A stretch of DNA of 64,000 bases from Phylloscopus collybita (lineage: Eukaryota; Chordata; Aves; Passeriformes; Phylloscopidae). Shown here piece by piece: positions 52,301 through 58,506 of this stretch. Under the pieces are notes generated by a model. It was not told the DNA's origin, made no database searches, and worked only from the letters and a program-made list of their open reading frames with translations. The stretch's first letter is position 1, and each line of letters starts with the position of its first letter. A program made the position numbers and the translations under genes. Where the stretch lies: the NCBI GenBank assembly GCA_027886175.1, contig JAJNNQ010000075.1, forward strand, positions 7,543,001 to 7,607,000, given 5' to 3'.

Positions 52301-54162
52301 ATACAGATTATATATAGAAAGAATTTTAAAAACATCCACCACCCCCTTATGCAACAGAAAGTCAACTAGAAAAAAATCCCAAGACTATCATTGCAACCCT
52401 TGACACCCTAATAAAACAGTAGATTTTTCTGTCACAAGGTATTTGGTTTTGTGTTATTAGTTCATTTTGCATTACTAGTTCATTTGAAATACAGTCCTGT
52501 TTTCATTGTTGCTGCAAGTACTGATTTTTTATATTAACTTTCTTCTGTATATGGCACAGAAGTTTACATGCCTTTAAACATGACCTGGGTCTATCTGGTG
52601 GTACAGATGATAAATCAATTCTGGAAAGTTCAGGATAAATTCTCTTCTTCCTGAAAACATCCAGCAACTCAGCTGCAGAGCTTGTGACATGGCCATGCCT
52701 GACAATCCAAACCTAGACAAGAACTCCAGCACTGACATGCAACCCTTCCCTGTGAAAAGGCTGGGCAGGTCTGGCACAAACTCTACACTGGGTATACAGT
52801 GATATTTTTTGATATAATTAAGCTATTTTTACATATTAATTTTTGTTACCTGATTACATTAACCAACTATCTCCAGTCACAGAAGGGGCTATAAAAAGTT
52901 TTTTTGCTCTATTTTGGATGTTTTCCTTATCCTGCCATTCAGTTACAGAATTAGTATGCTGAAATCTCAGTCTATAGCAACAGGTAAGAACAAGAACAAT
53001 TCTATAAACCAAGTCCTTTGGAGCGTATTTTTTAAGACAAACACTCTTCCTATAATTAAAACCAAAGCTCTACAAAAAAAAAGTTTGACCCAACTTTTTA
53101 TACAGAGCACATAAATAATGGAGCAGACATGTCAATAATACACAGACTTCTCTCTCACAGTACTTGGAGTTAACAGGATCAGATATTTACAGGAACATGC
53201 TGAGCTCTCCAGGATTGCAACAAAAAAAAGCAGGTACACACCTCTACACTTCCTAGCCCTAACAAATCAGAGAGCCCCTAAGAAAAAACTTCTAGGTAGA
53301 AGCATCGACCACTTCTGTCACCTACTTTAACAAAACCAGGGATTTTTCAAACTCAACTAGCATGGCCAGCATACATCAACAAATTAGCCCACCTGCTTTA
53401 ACAAATATTTTACTAACAATTTATTTCATCAGAATAGCTCCTTTCACAATACGCATTCTGTGCAGCAGAGCCCTTGTGCCCACAATCTCCATTTTATAGT
53501 CTCTGAATTCAGCAGACAGCTGGGTGGTTGCAGAGTCACAGTTTTAAGCACTTCATCCTCCAGCTGTTTAATACAAACACAACTGTACCTGCCTATCCCA
53601 TGAACTCCAATTCAGGATGTGCTTTTTGGTTGGTTGTTTTTTTTTTGCTTTTTTTTTAGAATCAGTTTTGTGAACCTGTCAAGTGTGACAACTGAATACA
53701 AAACAACTCCCCTTGCATGCCTTCAAATGAAAACAAAAGAAGTCTTTGATCATGAAGTTTGCCTCACTGACACACTGATCACCTCGGCCATGACACCGAA
53801 TTCCACACTACTCCTGAAAGGCTCTTTGCTCATTACAGCTGCACAAGCCACTAAGAGCAAATAAACGCAAACCCATAGAAAAGTTCAGCTTGATTTCTGA
53901 AAAGAGTATATTTTCCTAAAAGCTAACAGTTTTAACAGACTTAGGTGGAAATTCCTAAAGTTCACATGTGGATATTGTCAATTAATAGGTGCACGGATTT
54001 TTATAATCAGTTATCCAAGCACACAAACTAGACAAAATAATTATGTTCTCAGCAAATAACTACACAATGTCTTCCGTACCATTTCTGTAAATAGTCCAGT
54101 GCCTCCAAACGAGCACCAATCTCAAATGTGATTCCAGGACGATTCGGAGGCTTTTTACTCAT
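3092..54162 (-). CDS. PHF20L1: PHF20L1 (PHD finger protein 20-like 1), whole spliced coding region, 20 coding exons
   Basis: Nuclear chromatin reader. In mammals the Tudor domain binds monomethyl-lysine on histones and on proteins such as DNMT1, shielding them from turnover; the related PHF20 belongs to the NSL acetyltransferase complex (family knowledge). I joined 20 minus-strand exons at GT/AG sites. The exon lengths sum to 3,198 nt (1,065 residues plus stop) and every junction keeps phase. Visible parts: Tudor 1 at about residues 11-71 with candidate aromatic-cage residues Y24, F47, W50 and Y54; Tudor 2 at about 85-141; a seven-alanine run at 151-157; a basic Ser/Lys linker to about 570; a lysine-rich block at about 575-626; a PHD finger with C729, C731, C743, C746, H751, C754, C768 and C771; and a C-terminal helix at about 985-1035. 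The start is the ATG 23 nt inside exon 2, giving [10 protein letters not shown] as in mammals. No lesion is seen. The exact isoform set cannot be determined from DNA. Confidence 0.96.
3235..4389 (-). other. PHF20L1 intron 20 (1.2 kb)
   Basis: It splits Val1019. AT-rich, nothing recognised. Confidence 0.6.
4390..4552 (-). CDS. PHF20L1: PHF20L1 exon 20: C-terminal helix (residues 965-1019)
   Basis: 163 nt, acceptor ctcctatgaag, donor gtaactgc. It encodes [20 protein letters not shown] and then [20 protein letters not shown] followed by MDLIEKEVD. Hydrophobic spacing suggests a coiled coil. Confidence 0.93.
5035..5222 (-). mobile_element. CR1 LINE 3'-end fragment
   Basis: The reverse strand shows a CR1 terminus: an ATTCTGGGATTCT tail preceded by a diverged form of the usual GGTCCCTTCCAACC motif. 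The plus strand shows the ggtccaacctccctgctcaa and tctctgggcaa landmarks. 5'-truncated, as is usual for CR1. Confidence 0.8.
6249..6280. repeat. Perfect 13-bp inverted repeat with 6-base A loop
   Basis: GTTTCAGTAAGTT (6,249-6,261), six A, AACTTACTGAAAC (6,268-6,280). It lies in intron 19 with no repeat family around it. Confidence 0.85.
8036..8405 (-). CDS. PHF20L1: PHF20L1 exon 19: [12 protein letters not shown] and acidic linker (residues 841-964)
   Basis: 370 nt, the longest coding exon; acceptor ttcattgcag, donor gtaagtat. It includes [20 protein letters not shown] and the acidic [17 protein letters not shown]. It is less conserved than the flanking exons but clearly collinear with the mammalian protein. 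Confidence 0.93.
8406..8797 (-). other. PHF20L1 intron 18
   Basis: 392 nt; nothing recognised. Confidence 0.6.
8798..8993 (-). CDS. PHF20L1: PHF20L1 exon 18: post-PHD conserved segment (residues 776-841)
   Basis: 196 nt, acceptor ttaccccag. It encodes [20 protein letters not shown], then [20 protein letters not shown] and [12 protein letters not shown]. The frame requires the donor CTGAA|gtaggt. A second GT four bases on (exon end 8,794) would create an immediate in-frame TAG. Confidence 0.94.
8994..11166 (-). other. PHF20L1 intron 17 (2.2 kb)
   Basis: It contains an A/C-rich low-complexity stretch at about 9.70-9.78 kb. Nothing else recognised. Confidence 0.6.
9704..9783. repeat. A/C-rich low-complexity tract
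   Basis: Imperfect CAAAAAAAC-type repeats without another element. Confidence 0.8.
11167..11266 (-). CDS. PHF20L1: PHF20L1 exon 17: core of the PHD finger (residues 743-776)
   Basis: 100 nt, acceptor ctgacatcag, donor gtacggat. It encodes [20 protein letters not shown] and [13 protein letters not shown]. The remaining ligands C743, C746, H751, C754, C768 and C771 complete a C4HC3 pattern, with the expected Trp749 two residues before the His. PHD fingers of this family read methylated H3K4. Confidence 0.96.
11267..13172 (-). other. PHF20L1 intron 16 (1.9 kb)
   Basis: It splits the PHD finger between its second and third zinc ligands. No repeat family recognised. Confidence 0.6.
13173..13354 (-). 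CDS. PHF20L1: PHF20L1 exon 16: acidic run and first PHD cysteines (residues 682-742)
   Basis: 182 nt, acceptor tattag, donor gtaaagaa. It encodes [20 protein letters not shown], then an acidic run, then [19 protein letters not shown]729 and C731 are the first two zinc ligands of the PHD finger. Confidence 0.95.
13355..13742 (-). other. PHF20L1 intron 15
   Basis: 388 nt of AT-rich sequence; nothing recognised. Confidence 0.6.
13743..13907 (-). CDS. PHF20L1: PHF20L1 exon 15: DYSDYEDSS acidic/serine segment (residues 627-682)
   Basis: 165 nt, phase 1-1, acceptor taacttttcag, donor gtaggttg. It encodes [20 protein letters not shown], then [18 protein letters not shown] and the [10 protein letters not shown] end. 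It is very close to the mammalian protein. Confidence 0.94.
14910..15032 (+). mobile_element. CR1 LINE 3'-end fragment, diverged
   Basis: The stretch ggctggaccactgcacctcc, aggtctcttccaacctcaac and tctgtaat has the layout of a CR1 3' end. It is short and the tail has decayed. Confidence 0.65.
15835..16275 (-). mobile_element. CR1 LINE 3'-end fragment (about 440 bp)
   Basis: Read on the plus strand, it passes through CR1 landmarks in reverse order: a tail remnant, agggaccttaaagatcatc, gggcaacccattccagtg, aagaatttcttctgaatatc, ctaccctctttcagttgaaa, ccccttgccctatcac, and a catggccttcctct-like end. Moderately diverged. Confidence 0.85.
17191..17228. repeat. 22-bp tandem duplication
   Basis: tatggtacctctgcca occurs at 17,191 and again at 17,213. 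This is a local duplication in intron 14. Confidence 0.8.
17264..17346. repeat. CAA/CCAA-rich simple repeat
   Basis: Interleaved AAC and CCAA units ending in a ten-base A run. Confidence 0.8.
18106..18210 (-). CDS. PHF20L1: PHF20L1 exon 14: lysine/glutamate block (residues 592-627)
   Basis: 105 nt, phase 1-1, acceptor tttatttcag, donor gtaagttc. Almost every codon is AAA, AAG, GAA or GAG, ending in SKQH. The mammalian protein has the same [12 protein letters not shown] block here, probably a nuclear-localisation or nucleic-acid-contact segment (inference). Confidence 0.92.
18211..19477 (-). other. PHF20L1 intron 13 (1.3 kb)
   Basis: AT-rich, nothing recognised. Confidence 0.6.
19478..19534 (-). 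CDS. PHF20L1: PHF20L1 exon 13: 19-codon micro-linker (residues 573-592)
   Basis: 57 nt, phase 1-1, acceptor caatttgcag, donor gtatgtag. It encodes [20 protein letters not shown] across its junctions, equal in length to the mammalian segment at the same place. It lies 196 nt from exon 12. Confidence 0.88.
19731..19949 (-). CDS. PHF20L1: PHF20L1 exon 12: 73-codon symmetric exon, possible cassette (residues 500-573)
   Basis: 219 nt, phase 1-1, acceptor cttgttttcag, donor gtaaacta. The frame is open from [20 protein letters not shown] to [13 protein letters not shown] and has good splice sites. From memory the main mammalian isoform may lack this segment. Leaving it out gives a 992-residue protein with the frame kept. 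I treat it as coding, but constitutive use is unproven. Confidence 0.8.
22345..22392 (-). repeat. Pure 48-base poly(T), poly(A) on the minus strand
   Basis: Uninterrupted homopolymer. On the minus strand an AATAAA (22,407-22,402) precedes it by 9 nt, as at the 3' end of a processed transcript. It may instead be an expanded microsatellite. Confidence 0.95.
22391..22467. repeat. Nested inverted repeat beside the poly(A)
   Basis: Outer arms TTAACTGCA (22,391-22,399) and TGCAGTTAA (22,459-22,467) enclose inner arms CCTCCCACA (22,432-22,440) and TGTGGGAGG (22,448-22,456) with a 7-base loop. Both pairs are perfect. An RNA from either strand could fold. Confidence 0.8.
22393..22600 (-). pseudogene. 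Possible processed retrocopy ending in the poly(A) tract (source gene not recognised)
   Basis: The minus-strand sequence ends GGAATAAAATTGCAGTT and then A48, which is what a retroposed mRNA 3' end looks like. I could not identify the source, its 5' limit or a convincing target-site duplication, so the right boundary is arbitrary. Confidence 0.35.
27003..27209 (-). CDS. PHF20L1: PHF20L1 exon 11: [20 protein letters not shown] segment (residues 431-500)
   Basis: 207 nt, phase 1-1, acceptor ttttatgtag, donor gtaaagag. It follows exon 10 across an intron of only 205 nt. The protein segment aligns with the mammalian linker, including [10 protein letters not shown] and DKEDIQM. Confidence 0.91.
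27415..27600 (-). CDS. PHF20L1: PHF20L1 exon 10: [10 protein letters not shown] basic segment (residues 369-431)
   Basis: 186 nt, phase 1-1, acceptor ctctttttag, donor gtaatgta. It encodes [20 protein letters not shown], then the [16 protein letters not shown] stretch known from PHF20L1. It is another symmetric exon. Confidence 0.93.
27601..29598 (-). other. PHF20L1 intron 9 (2.0 kb)
   Basis: AT-rich, no repeat family or exon recognised. Confidence 0.6.
29599..29851 (-). CDS. PHF20L1: PHF20L1 exon 9: Ser/Lys linker with [20 protein letters not shown] (residues 285-369)
   Basis: 253 nt, acceptor tatttattcag, donor gtgagcac. It includes [20 protein letters not shown], which is nearly identical to the mammalian protein. 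It ends one base into a split serine codon. Confidence 0.94.
30236..30388 (-). mobile_element. CR1 LINE 3'-end fragment
   Basis: Landmarks are tggaagggacccagcaggat, catcaagtcc, gctgtccagacactccttga and actctggca, which belong to a different CR1 subfamily from the 15.8-kb copy. It is short and lies inside intron 8. Confidence 0.7.
33180..33199. repeat. 20-bp perfect palindrome
   Basis: AACTTCTTTT followed directly by AAAAGAAGTT in intron 8. Low sequence complexity, so it may be chance. Confidence 0.7.
33573..33655 (-). CDS. PHF20L1: PHF20L1 exon 8: linker GLLASKAV...VVEQ (residues 257-284)
   Basis: 83 nt, acceptor tctcctaag, donor gtatgaaa. It encodes [20 protein letters not shown] and ESAPVVEQ. 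If the donor is not used, the reading frame stops after one codon (GTA TGA). Confidence 0.92.
34983..35165 (+). mobile_element. CR1 LINE 3'-end fragment
   Basis: It contains aggttgcccagagaagaggg, catggggcttagagaaaggt, gatgacctttacggactctt, ccaacccagaccattctgtg and a duplicated ATTCTCAGATTCTCTGATT-type tail. Confidence 0.85.
36178..36242. repeat. A/C-rich low-complexity tract
   Basis: A runs interrupted by cc, with several CAAAAC-like units. Confidence 0.8.
36739..37347 (+). mobile_element. CR1 LINE fragment, about 610 bp, best-preserved copy in the gene
   Basis: It runs from ctggacatgagctgccaaca through aagaaggacatggacctgct, cagcctggagaagagaaggc, tttagactagatatgtggag and gaagtgttcaaggccagggt to ggtcccttccaacccaaacc and attccatgattc. 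It contains the end of the reverse-transcriptase ORF and the 3' UTR. No intact ORF remains. Confidence 0.92.
38496..38627 (-). CDS. PHF20L1: PHF20L1 exon 7: basic linker with [15 protein letters not shown] (residues 213-257)
   Basis: 132 nt, phase 1 on both sides, so removable without a frameshift. The acceptor is cttgtgtttag. A second in-frame acceptor, cctgtag, lies 18 nt further in (exon start 38,609) and would drop six residues. The C-terminal half, [20 protein letters not shown], matches the mammalian protein well, while the first residues diverge. Confidence 0.88.
38628..39288 (-). other. PHF20L1 intron 6
   Basis: 661 nt of AT-rich sequence; nothing else recognised. Confidence 0.6.
39289..39496 (-). 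CDS. PHF20L1: PHF20L1 exon 6: alanine run and Lys/Ser linker (residues 144-213)
   Basis: 208 nt, acceptor tttttggag, donor gtaaaagc. It begins DWIALVK followed by seven alanines, and continues with a Lys/Asn/Ser-rich linker. The alanines are coded by mixed GCN codons, so the run is not a pure trinucleotide repeat. Confidence 0.93.
41640..41712 (+). mobile_element. Possible CR1 3' tail, strongly decayed
   Basis: Only atattccttccaacttaaaa and ttttgtgattctga resemble the CR1 terminus. It is too short to be sure. Confidence 0.4.
42740..43165. repeat. Pyrimidine-rich stretch, possibly an old interspersed repeat
   Basis: A strongly C/T-rich plus strand with ctccttcaaatccctcctca and aaaactcacttctttt, which recall an old LINE/SINE-type repeat widespread in amniotes. 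It ends in an unusual CpG-bearing tctcgcgcgcc. Family assignment is a guess. Confidence 0.35.
45680..45768 (-). CDS. PHF20L1: PHF20L1 exon 5: second half of Tudor 2 (residues 114-143)
   Basis: 89 nt, acceptor cgtttctag, donor gtaagagta. It encodes [20 protein letters not shown] and on to PEDAKGQ, and ends in phase 0. Confidence 0.95.
45769..46525 (-). other. PHF20L1 intron 4
   Basis: 757 nt of AT-rich sequence with no repeat or exon recognised. Confidence 0.6.
46526..46610 (-). CDS. PHF20L1: PHF20L1 exon 4: first half of Tudor 2 (residues 86-114)
   Basis: 85 nt, acceptor cacaatag, donor gtatgtat. It encodes [20 protein letters not shown] and the following KIEAINKE. It lies only 141 nt downstream of exon 3 across a very short intron. 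Confidence 0.95.
46752..46923 (-). CDS. PHF20L1: PHF20L1 exon 3: body of Tudor 1 (residues 28-85)
   Basis: The acceptor is actgcag and the donor gtaagtgg; length 172 nt. It encodes [20 protein letters not shown], then the [20 protein letters not shown] stretch typical of the PHF20/PHF20L1 Tudor domain, with F47, W50 and Y54. It ends in the acidic linker KDDEEFV. Confidence 0.96.
50873..50915. repeat. AAAC simple repeat
   Basis: Interrupted (AAAC)n in intron 2. Confidence 0.75.
51125..51525 (-). mobile_element. CR1 LINE 3'-end fragment, old
   Basis: The plus strand reads ttgtccaacctcccactcaa, a diverged cttgaggcaacctgatccac, aaaaagattctccttgaacc and gtcttatcctc. This is the CR1 3' UTR order on the minus strand, with many substitutions. 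Confidence 0.75.
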
Positions 54163-54185
54163 CTTGATATTGTGTTTTTCACCAC
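54080..54185 (-). CDS. PHF20L1: PHF20L1 exon 2: start codon and beginning of Tudor 1 (residues 1-28)
   Basis: The acceptor follows a pyrimidine tract ending ttccttcaaag. There are 23 nt of 5' UTR, then the ATG at 54,162. The 83 coding nt give [20 protein letters not shown] and on to the split Trp28 codon (TG|G). The donor is gtacgg. Tyr24, a candidate aromatic-cage residue, is here. Confidence 0.95.
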
Positions 54186-55237
54186 CTTTGAAGGAAGAAA
54201 AACAGTTGCATTAAAACACATTATGTTGTTTAAAATGAGTCATTGACAGTAAATATATTCCAGAGGGCAAAAAGAAGCAAAAATCTGATCCTGCCTTTGT
54301 ATTAACTGCTTAGCTTGAAGAAATACTGTCAGAACTCCCTCCCCACCCACCAAAAAAAAGGCATCAAAAAAATTCATATATACTTTTATTCAGATTTCTT
54401 TCCTTTAAAAAAAAAAAAATCAGTTGTCAACCTTAAGTCAAAAAATAATAAGAAAAAAACTCATAGTGCTCATCTCTGGAACTGTACTAGACTGTAATTC
54501 CTTCACATCCTTTTTTAGAAAAAAATTAATTTACCTATAGCTAACATGTGTGCTCACCTCGGGTGTAGAAAAGGCAAACCAAGAAAAACTTACCTTACCA
54601 AGAACAGATAAACATGGCCTAAAGGACAAGTAAGATGAAATTAGCACAAACAAAAAATAAACAAAAACCCATCTGGAGTCTTTCTATGCATTCTAGAGTT
54701 GTACTCATAGCACCGAGTTTCAGTCATAACTGGCTTCTAATTTTATTTTGTAGCTCAGTCACTATCAAGAAAAAAATCCAAAAAAAACCCCAAAACCCCC
54801 AAAAAATGCATTCTTTGTGCAACTATTGTCGCTACCGCCGTGACTTTCTGCGGCGCTCCTTGTACCACCCCAAGCCCACTTGCCGAGCAGGAGCGCCGAG
54901 ATGCGGGGTCGGACCTTCCGTGCCCCGCACTGCGGGGAGAGCGACACCCGGCCCCCTTCTCCAGCTGGGCTCCCCTGGAAGCGCCAGCAGCGCGGAGGCA
55001 CAAAGGCTCCAGGCCAGCCGGGCTCGCAGCGGCAGGGCCGCGGCCCGGCGGGCACTCAGCGCTCGGCACACCCGGGGGAGGCCCCGCCGGACCCCCGGCC
55101 GCGGGCGGGGCCCGGCGCCAGCAGAACCGCGGGCGCCGCCCCGCCAGGCCCGGCCGCCGCGCGGGGAGCGCCGGAGCCCCATCGCCCGCGCTCCCTCCGC
55201 ATTCCCTCCTCGCCGCCGCTGCGTTCCCGGCCCTTAC
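54186..55237 (-). other. PHF20L1 intron 1
   Basis: The upstream half is CpG island; the rest is AT-rich with short A-runs near 54,400 and 54,780. No other element recognised. Confidence 0.6.
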
Positions 55238-55400
55238 CGCCCGCTCGGCTCGCTCGGGGCCCGGCGCGGCTGCCGCGGGCTGTCCGGCACGGCCGCCCCT
55301 CACCGCCCCATCCTGCCCGCGCCCCGCTCGCGTCACCGCCGCGCGACGCGCCCCGCCCCCGGCACGTGACTGCGCAGGGGCGGGGGGCGAGCGAGACAAA
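55238..55400 (-). other. PHF20L1: PHF20L1 exon 1, non-coding 5' UTR (5' end approximate)
   Basis: On the minus strand the CpG island contains a clean donor, GCG followed by gtaaggg, so exon 1 would end at 55,238. There is no coding sequence before the ATG in exon 2, so this exon is taken to be 5' UTR. The transcription start is not fixed by the sequence. I set it near the GC-box and E-box cluster; a TATA-like element further up could move it to about 55,430. Confidence 0.55.
55363..55370 (-). promoter_or_regulatory. E-box (USF/TFE-type, GTCACGTG)
   Basis: The minus strand reads GTCACGTGCC, close to the USF/MiT-family consensus, and is followed on the plus strand by TGCGCAGGGGC, a partial NRF1-like half site. 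Its position just upstream of the inferred start suits a core regulatory element. Binding is inferred only. Confidence 0.5.
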
Positions 55401-55504
55401 GACAGCGGGACGGGGACGGCGGCGGCGCCTCAGCGCCTTCCGGCCCGCGCCGCCGCTATATACTGCCAGCCTCCGCCACAGAAATGGGGCCAGCGGGCGG
55501 AGTT

Positions 55505-55942
55505 GTCCAGCGGAGGGGAAGGAGGGTGTTTGTTAAGGGACTGGAGCACGTCCTCGTATTGGGAAAGGCTGAGGCAGCTGGGGCTGTTCAGCCTCAAGAG
55601 GTGGCTGAGAGGCGGCCTCGTCCAGGGGTGTCTGAAGGGACAGTGTCAAGAGGATGGATCGGGCTCTGCGCAGTGGCGCCAAGTAATAGGGCAAGAGGGA
55701 ACGGGCAGAAACTGATGCACAGGAAGTTTCAGATGAATAGGAAGAACTTCAATGTGCAGTGACCGTGCACTGAAGCATTCCCTAAAGAGGGTGTGGAGTC
55801 TCTCCAGTAACTCAAGTGGACACGATCCTGTGCAGTGTTCTAGAATGACCCTGCTAGAGCAGGGAGCTTGGACCAGATGACCCACTGCTGTCCCTTCCAA
55901 CCTGGCCAGTTCTGTGACTCTGGGATCCGTGATTCTGTGAGA
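55505..55942 (+). mobile_element. CR1 LINE 3'-end fragment next to the PHF20L1 promoter
   Basis: It contains gactggagcacgtcctcgta, ctgttcagcctcaagaggtg, gaccctgctagagcaggga, ttggaccagatgacccactg, gtcccttccaacctggccag and a tail of ttctgtgactctgggatcc and gtgattctgtga. The 5' end touches the edge of the CpG island. Confidence 0.88.
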
Positions 55943-56104
55943 GGGAGAAAACTCTGGGCAATCACTGAGATGGTCCTGGAGGTGCCAAAGCTTGTGGCTC
56001 ATGGCCACAGAACATCCCTAGCCAGACAGCAGCCTCACAGTAGCCTGTCCTTGCCTCTGTTTTTTACCCATGAAACCAGCTTCATCTGACCCACAGATTT
56101 TCTT

Positions 56105-56210
56105 GTTTTTATTCATCCCACTCTCCCTCCATGCTGCTGAGAGCAGGGTGAGGGAGCAACAGGGTGGGTGCTTAGCAGCTGGTGCGACCAGCCCACTGCT
56201 GTTCCTGTGA
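56105..56210 (+). mobile_element. ERV LTR 3'-end fragment, same type as 58.5 kb
   Basis: cccactctccctccatgctg, gggtgagggagcaacagggt and gggtgcttagcagctggt parallel the 58.51-58.60 kb LTR end step by step. Strongly diverged. Confidence 0.5.
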
Positions 56211-56587
56211 CACCCAGTGTTGTGGTGACTGCTCTGTTGCTGCTTGCTGTGCTGCTTATCACTGTGTTCTGCTCTGCCTGAGAGACCTATGATAAAGGCA
56301 ATGACCATCAGCCAAGTCTGTCATTTGGCCCGTGCACTGCTGCCGTGCCAGTGCTCAGGGAACATTCTCATGGAGTCTTACCTTCTCTTCTTCTCCAGGA
56401 CTGGTGTTCCCAAGCTTGTAATGGCAAGATCAGCATCATCACATCCCCATGGATGTGATCAGTAAAATAAATGTCAAGTTTCCACCAAATAATAAAAAGG
56501 TTTTCCTAGGCATAGTGTATTTCTAGAAATTGCATATTCTGGATCACAGTCAGCTTGTGAGTCCTTTCCATTTAGTAACCTTTTTTA

Positions 56588-56765
56588 AGTGTATTGAGTT
56601 TGTGTGGCAAGACTTTGGTAGTGGGGGATTTCTGTGCAAAGCTGCCAGAAGCTTCCCCCATGTCCACCAGAGCCAAAGCCAACTGGGTGCTTAGGGGCTT
56701 AGTGGCCATCAGTGATAGTGTTTTGTCTCTGATGGTAACTGCTGAGTGATCTCAGGAGTGATCCT
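56588..56765 (+). mobile_element. ERV LTR 5'-end fragment
   Basis: gtgtggcaagactttggtag, tgggggattt, aagctgccagaagcttcccc and catgtccaccagagccaaag match from memory the start of another common bird ERV LTR. Only the first part is recognisable. Confidence 0.55.
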
Positions 56766-57464
56766 TAGGAGTGACCTCTCCTCTTGTCCTAGAAGCCTTT
56801 TGTTATAGTTAATCTCCTCTGTTGGGAAGGGCAGTGACAGAATGGCTTTGGTGGGCACCTGGTGTCCAGAAAAGGTCACTAAACAGCAGCAGGACAGACA
56901 GGACAGTTTGTATGGTAGCCCTTGGATCTGTTCAGAGAGTACCAGCTCTGAGAAACATGTTCTGTGGTCACTTGGAGCCTCTGGCAGAAAACACCTGGAA
57001 AGACCCAAGGTTGACATCTGAGGTTCTGGAGCTGAGGGTATCAAGGATCTGAAATGTACTAGATGTTCATAGGAAGGGGCACCTCTACACATACTGCAAC
57101 TGAAGCTACATGGAATAAGGGGGTAGGATTGATCACACAGTGGGCTCAGGTGAGGAACTCCCAGTGCCCTTGAATGCTGAGAGGTCAACATTGAGCCAGG
57201 AGCATCGTCTGAGGAGGTGGCTCAAGCCCAAAAGTATAATAAATTAACAAAAAAATGAAAGGCAATATGCTGTGTTTACCAATGCTTCCTGTTGTGTTGT
57301 GCAAAACCATCTGATGTGGAAAGCTACTGGGTGGAGCACAAGTCATAGACCAAATTAATTGATTGGATTTGCATGGGGGATGTCCCACAGACTAGGGGAA
57401 TGACATCTGTGCATATGTCACTGGACAAGGAGGGGTATCATGACTGATGGTGATGTTGGTAACA

Positions 57465-57869
57465 CACCAGTGTGCTGGCTGTTGCTGAATTGCAATTCCA
57501 CAGTGTCAGGGCTCGCTTTTTTTTTTTTTGTCCACTCATCTTCCCCAGCAAGTTGGCAAGGGGTGGGCAAGAGACTGGAAGGGGCAGAACTAGGACAGTT
57601 GACCTAAACTGGCCAAAGGGATATTCCATGCCATAAAACATTGACCTCAGCAAGAAAACCTGGGGCAGAAGAAGAAGAAGAAGAATGGTGGGACATTTTT
57701 CTTCCAAGGCGACCATTGCTGGGAGATGGAGGGGTATGGGTCTGCTGGTGGGAAGTGCTGAGTGCTTGCCTTTGAATTGCTTGGGGATTTTGGGGTTGGG
57801 TTGTTTGGTTTAGGGGTTTTTGCTTTCCTTCATTTATTAAACTGTCCTCATCCAGGTCTGCAAACTTTG
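57465..57869 (+). mobile_element. ERV long terminal repeat, left part (split by a CR1)
   Basis: It resembles an LTR type abundant in bird genomes: tgctggctgttgctgaattg, gacagttgacctaaactggc, caaagggatattccatgcca, a degenerate TATA region (cagcaagaaaacctggg) and a polyadenylation region (ttattaaactgtcctcatcc). Non-coding. The exact family was not assigned. Confidence 0.75.
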
Positions 57870-58506
57870 CTGGGGGTGCTGTCAACCATAAGTCAGCAGG
57901 GTGTCAAGAAGAACAATGGCATCCTGGCTTGTATGAGAAATAGTGTGGCCAGCAGGACTAGGGAATGAGATTGTCTCTCTGTATGTGGCACTGGTGAGTC
58001 TGTATCTTGAATCCTATGCTTAGTTTTGGGCCCCTCACTTCAAGAAAGACATTGAGCTGTTGGAATGTGTCCAGAGAAGGCCAGCAGAGCTGGGGAAGGG
58101 TCTGGATCACAAATCTGATGAGGAGCAGCTGAGGGAGCTGGGGGTGCTCAGCCTGGAGAAAAGGAGGCTCAGGGAGGACCTTATCACTCTCTACAATTCC
58201 CTGAAAGGAGGCGTGGGTTGGCCTTTTCTCCAAGGCAACAAGAGATAGGACTTGGAAAAGGCCTAAAGGTGTGCCAGGGGATGTTTAGATTGGATGCTAG
58301 GAAAAAATTCTTTACAAAAAGAGTGGTCAGGCATTGGAACAGGCTGCACAGGGAAGTGGTGGAATCACCAATCCTCAAAGTGTTCAAAAATACATGTGGA
58401 TGTGGCAGTGGGGGCTATGGGTTAGTGGTAAACAGAATGGTGCTGGGTTAATGGTTGAACTCAATTATCTTAGAGTTCTTTTCCAACCTTAATGATTCTA
58501 TGATTC
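57870..58506 (+). mobile_element. CR1 LINE fragment inserted in an ERV LTR
   Basis: It contains aacaatggcatcctggcttg, tagtgtggccagcaggacta, ttttgggcccctcacttcaa, cagcctggagaaaaggaggc, catggaac-type and tggaacaggctgcacaggga landmarks, and the tail aatgattctatgattctc. Sequence on both sides belongs to one LTR. About 635 bp; no intact ORF. Confidence 0.92.

Larger units (their letters stand above)
46924..54079 (-). other. PHF20L1 intron 2 (7.2 kb, largest intron)
   Basis: It separates the two parts of the Tudor 1 coding sequence. It contains an old CR1 fragment near 51.1-51.5 kb, A/C-rich low-complexity stretches near 50.88 and 47.87 kb, and a small near-tandem repeat of a GTTACTGT-type motif near 48.34 kb. 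No exon or RNA gene recognised in the rest. Confidence 0.6.
54825..55480. promoter_or_regulatory. CpG-island promoter of PHF20L1
   Basis: A sharp change from AT-rich sequence to dense CpG and G+C. It contains exon 1 and its donor, the E-box CACGTG at 55,363-55,368 within GTCACGTGCC on the minus strand, a ccccgccccc GC box at 55,351-55,360, and ggggcgggg at 55,377-55,385. A TATA-like tatata lies at about 55,456-55,461 and reads as TATA on both strands. Long open frames here on both strands are a side effect of G+C content. Confidence 0.85.
55943..57464. other. Intergenic region between retroelement fragments
   Basis: Apart from the two LTR pieces listed separately, I see no gene, exon or repeat I can name. 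Parts may be decayed retroviral sequence. Confidence 0.45.

Noticed and set aside
54635..55762. Long open frames (244, 291, 218 and 214 residues) on both strands of the CpG island
   Set aside because: They are rich in Pro, Ala, Arg and Gly and overlap in several frames of both strands, as expected from high G+C. The region is better explained as promoter plus non-coding exon 1.
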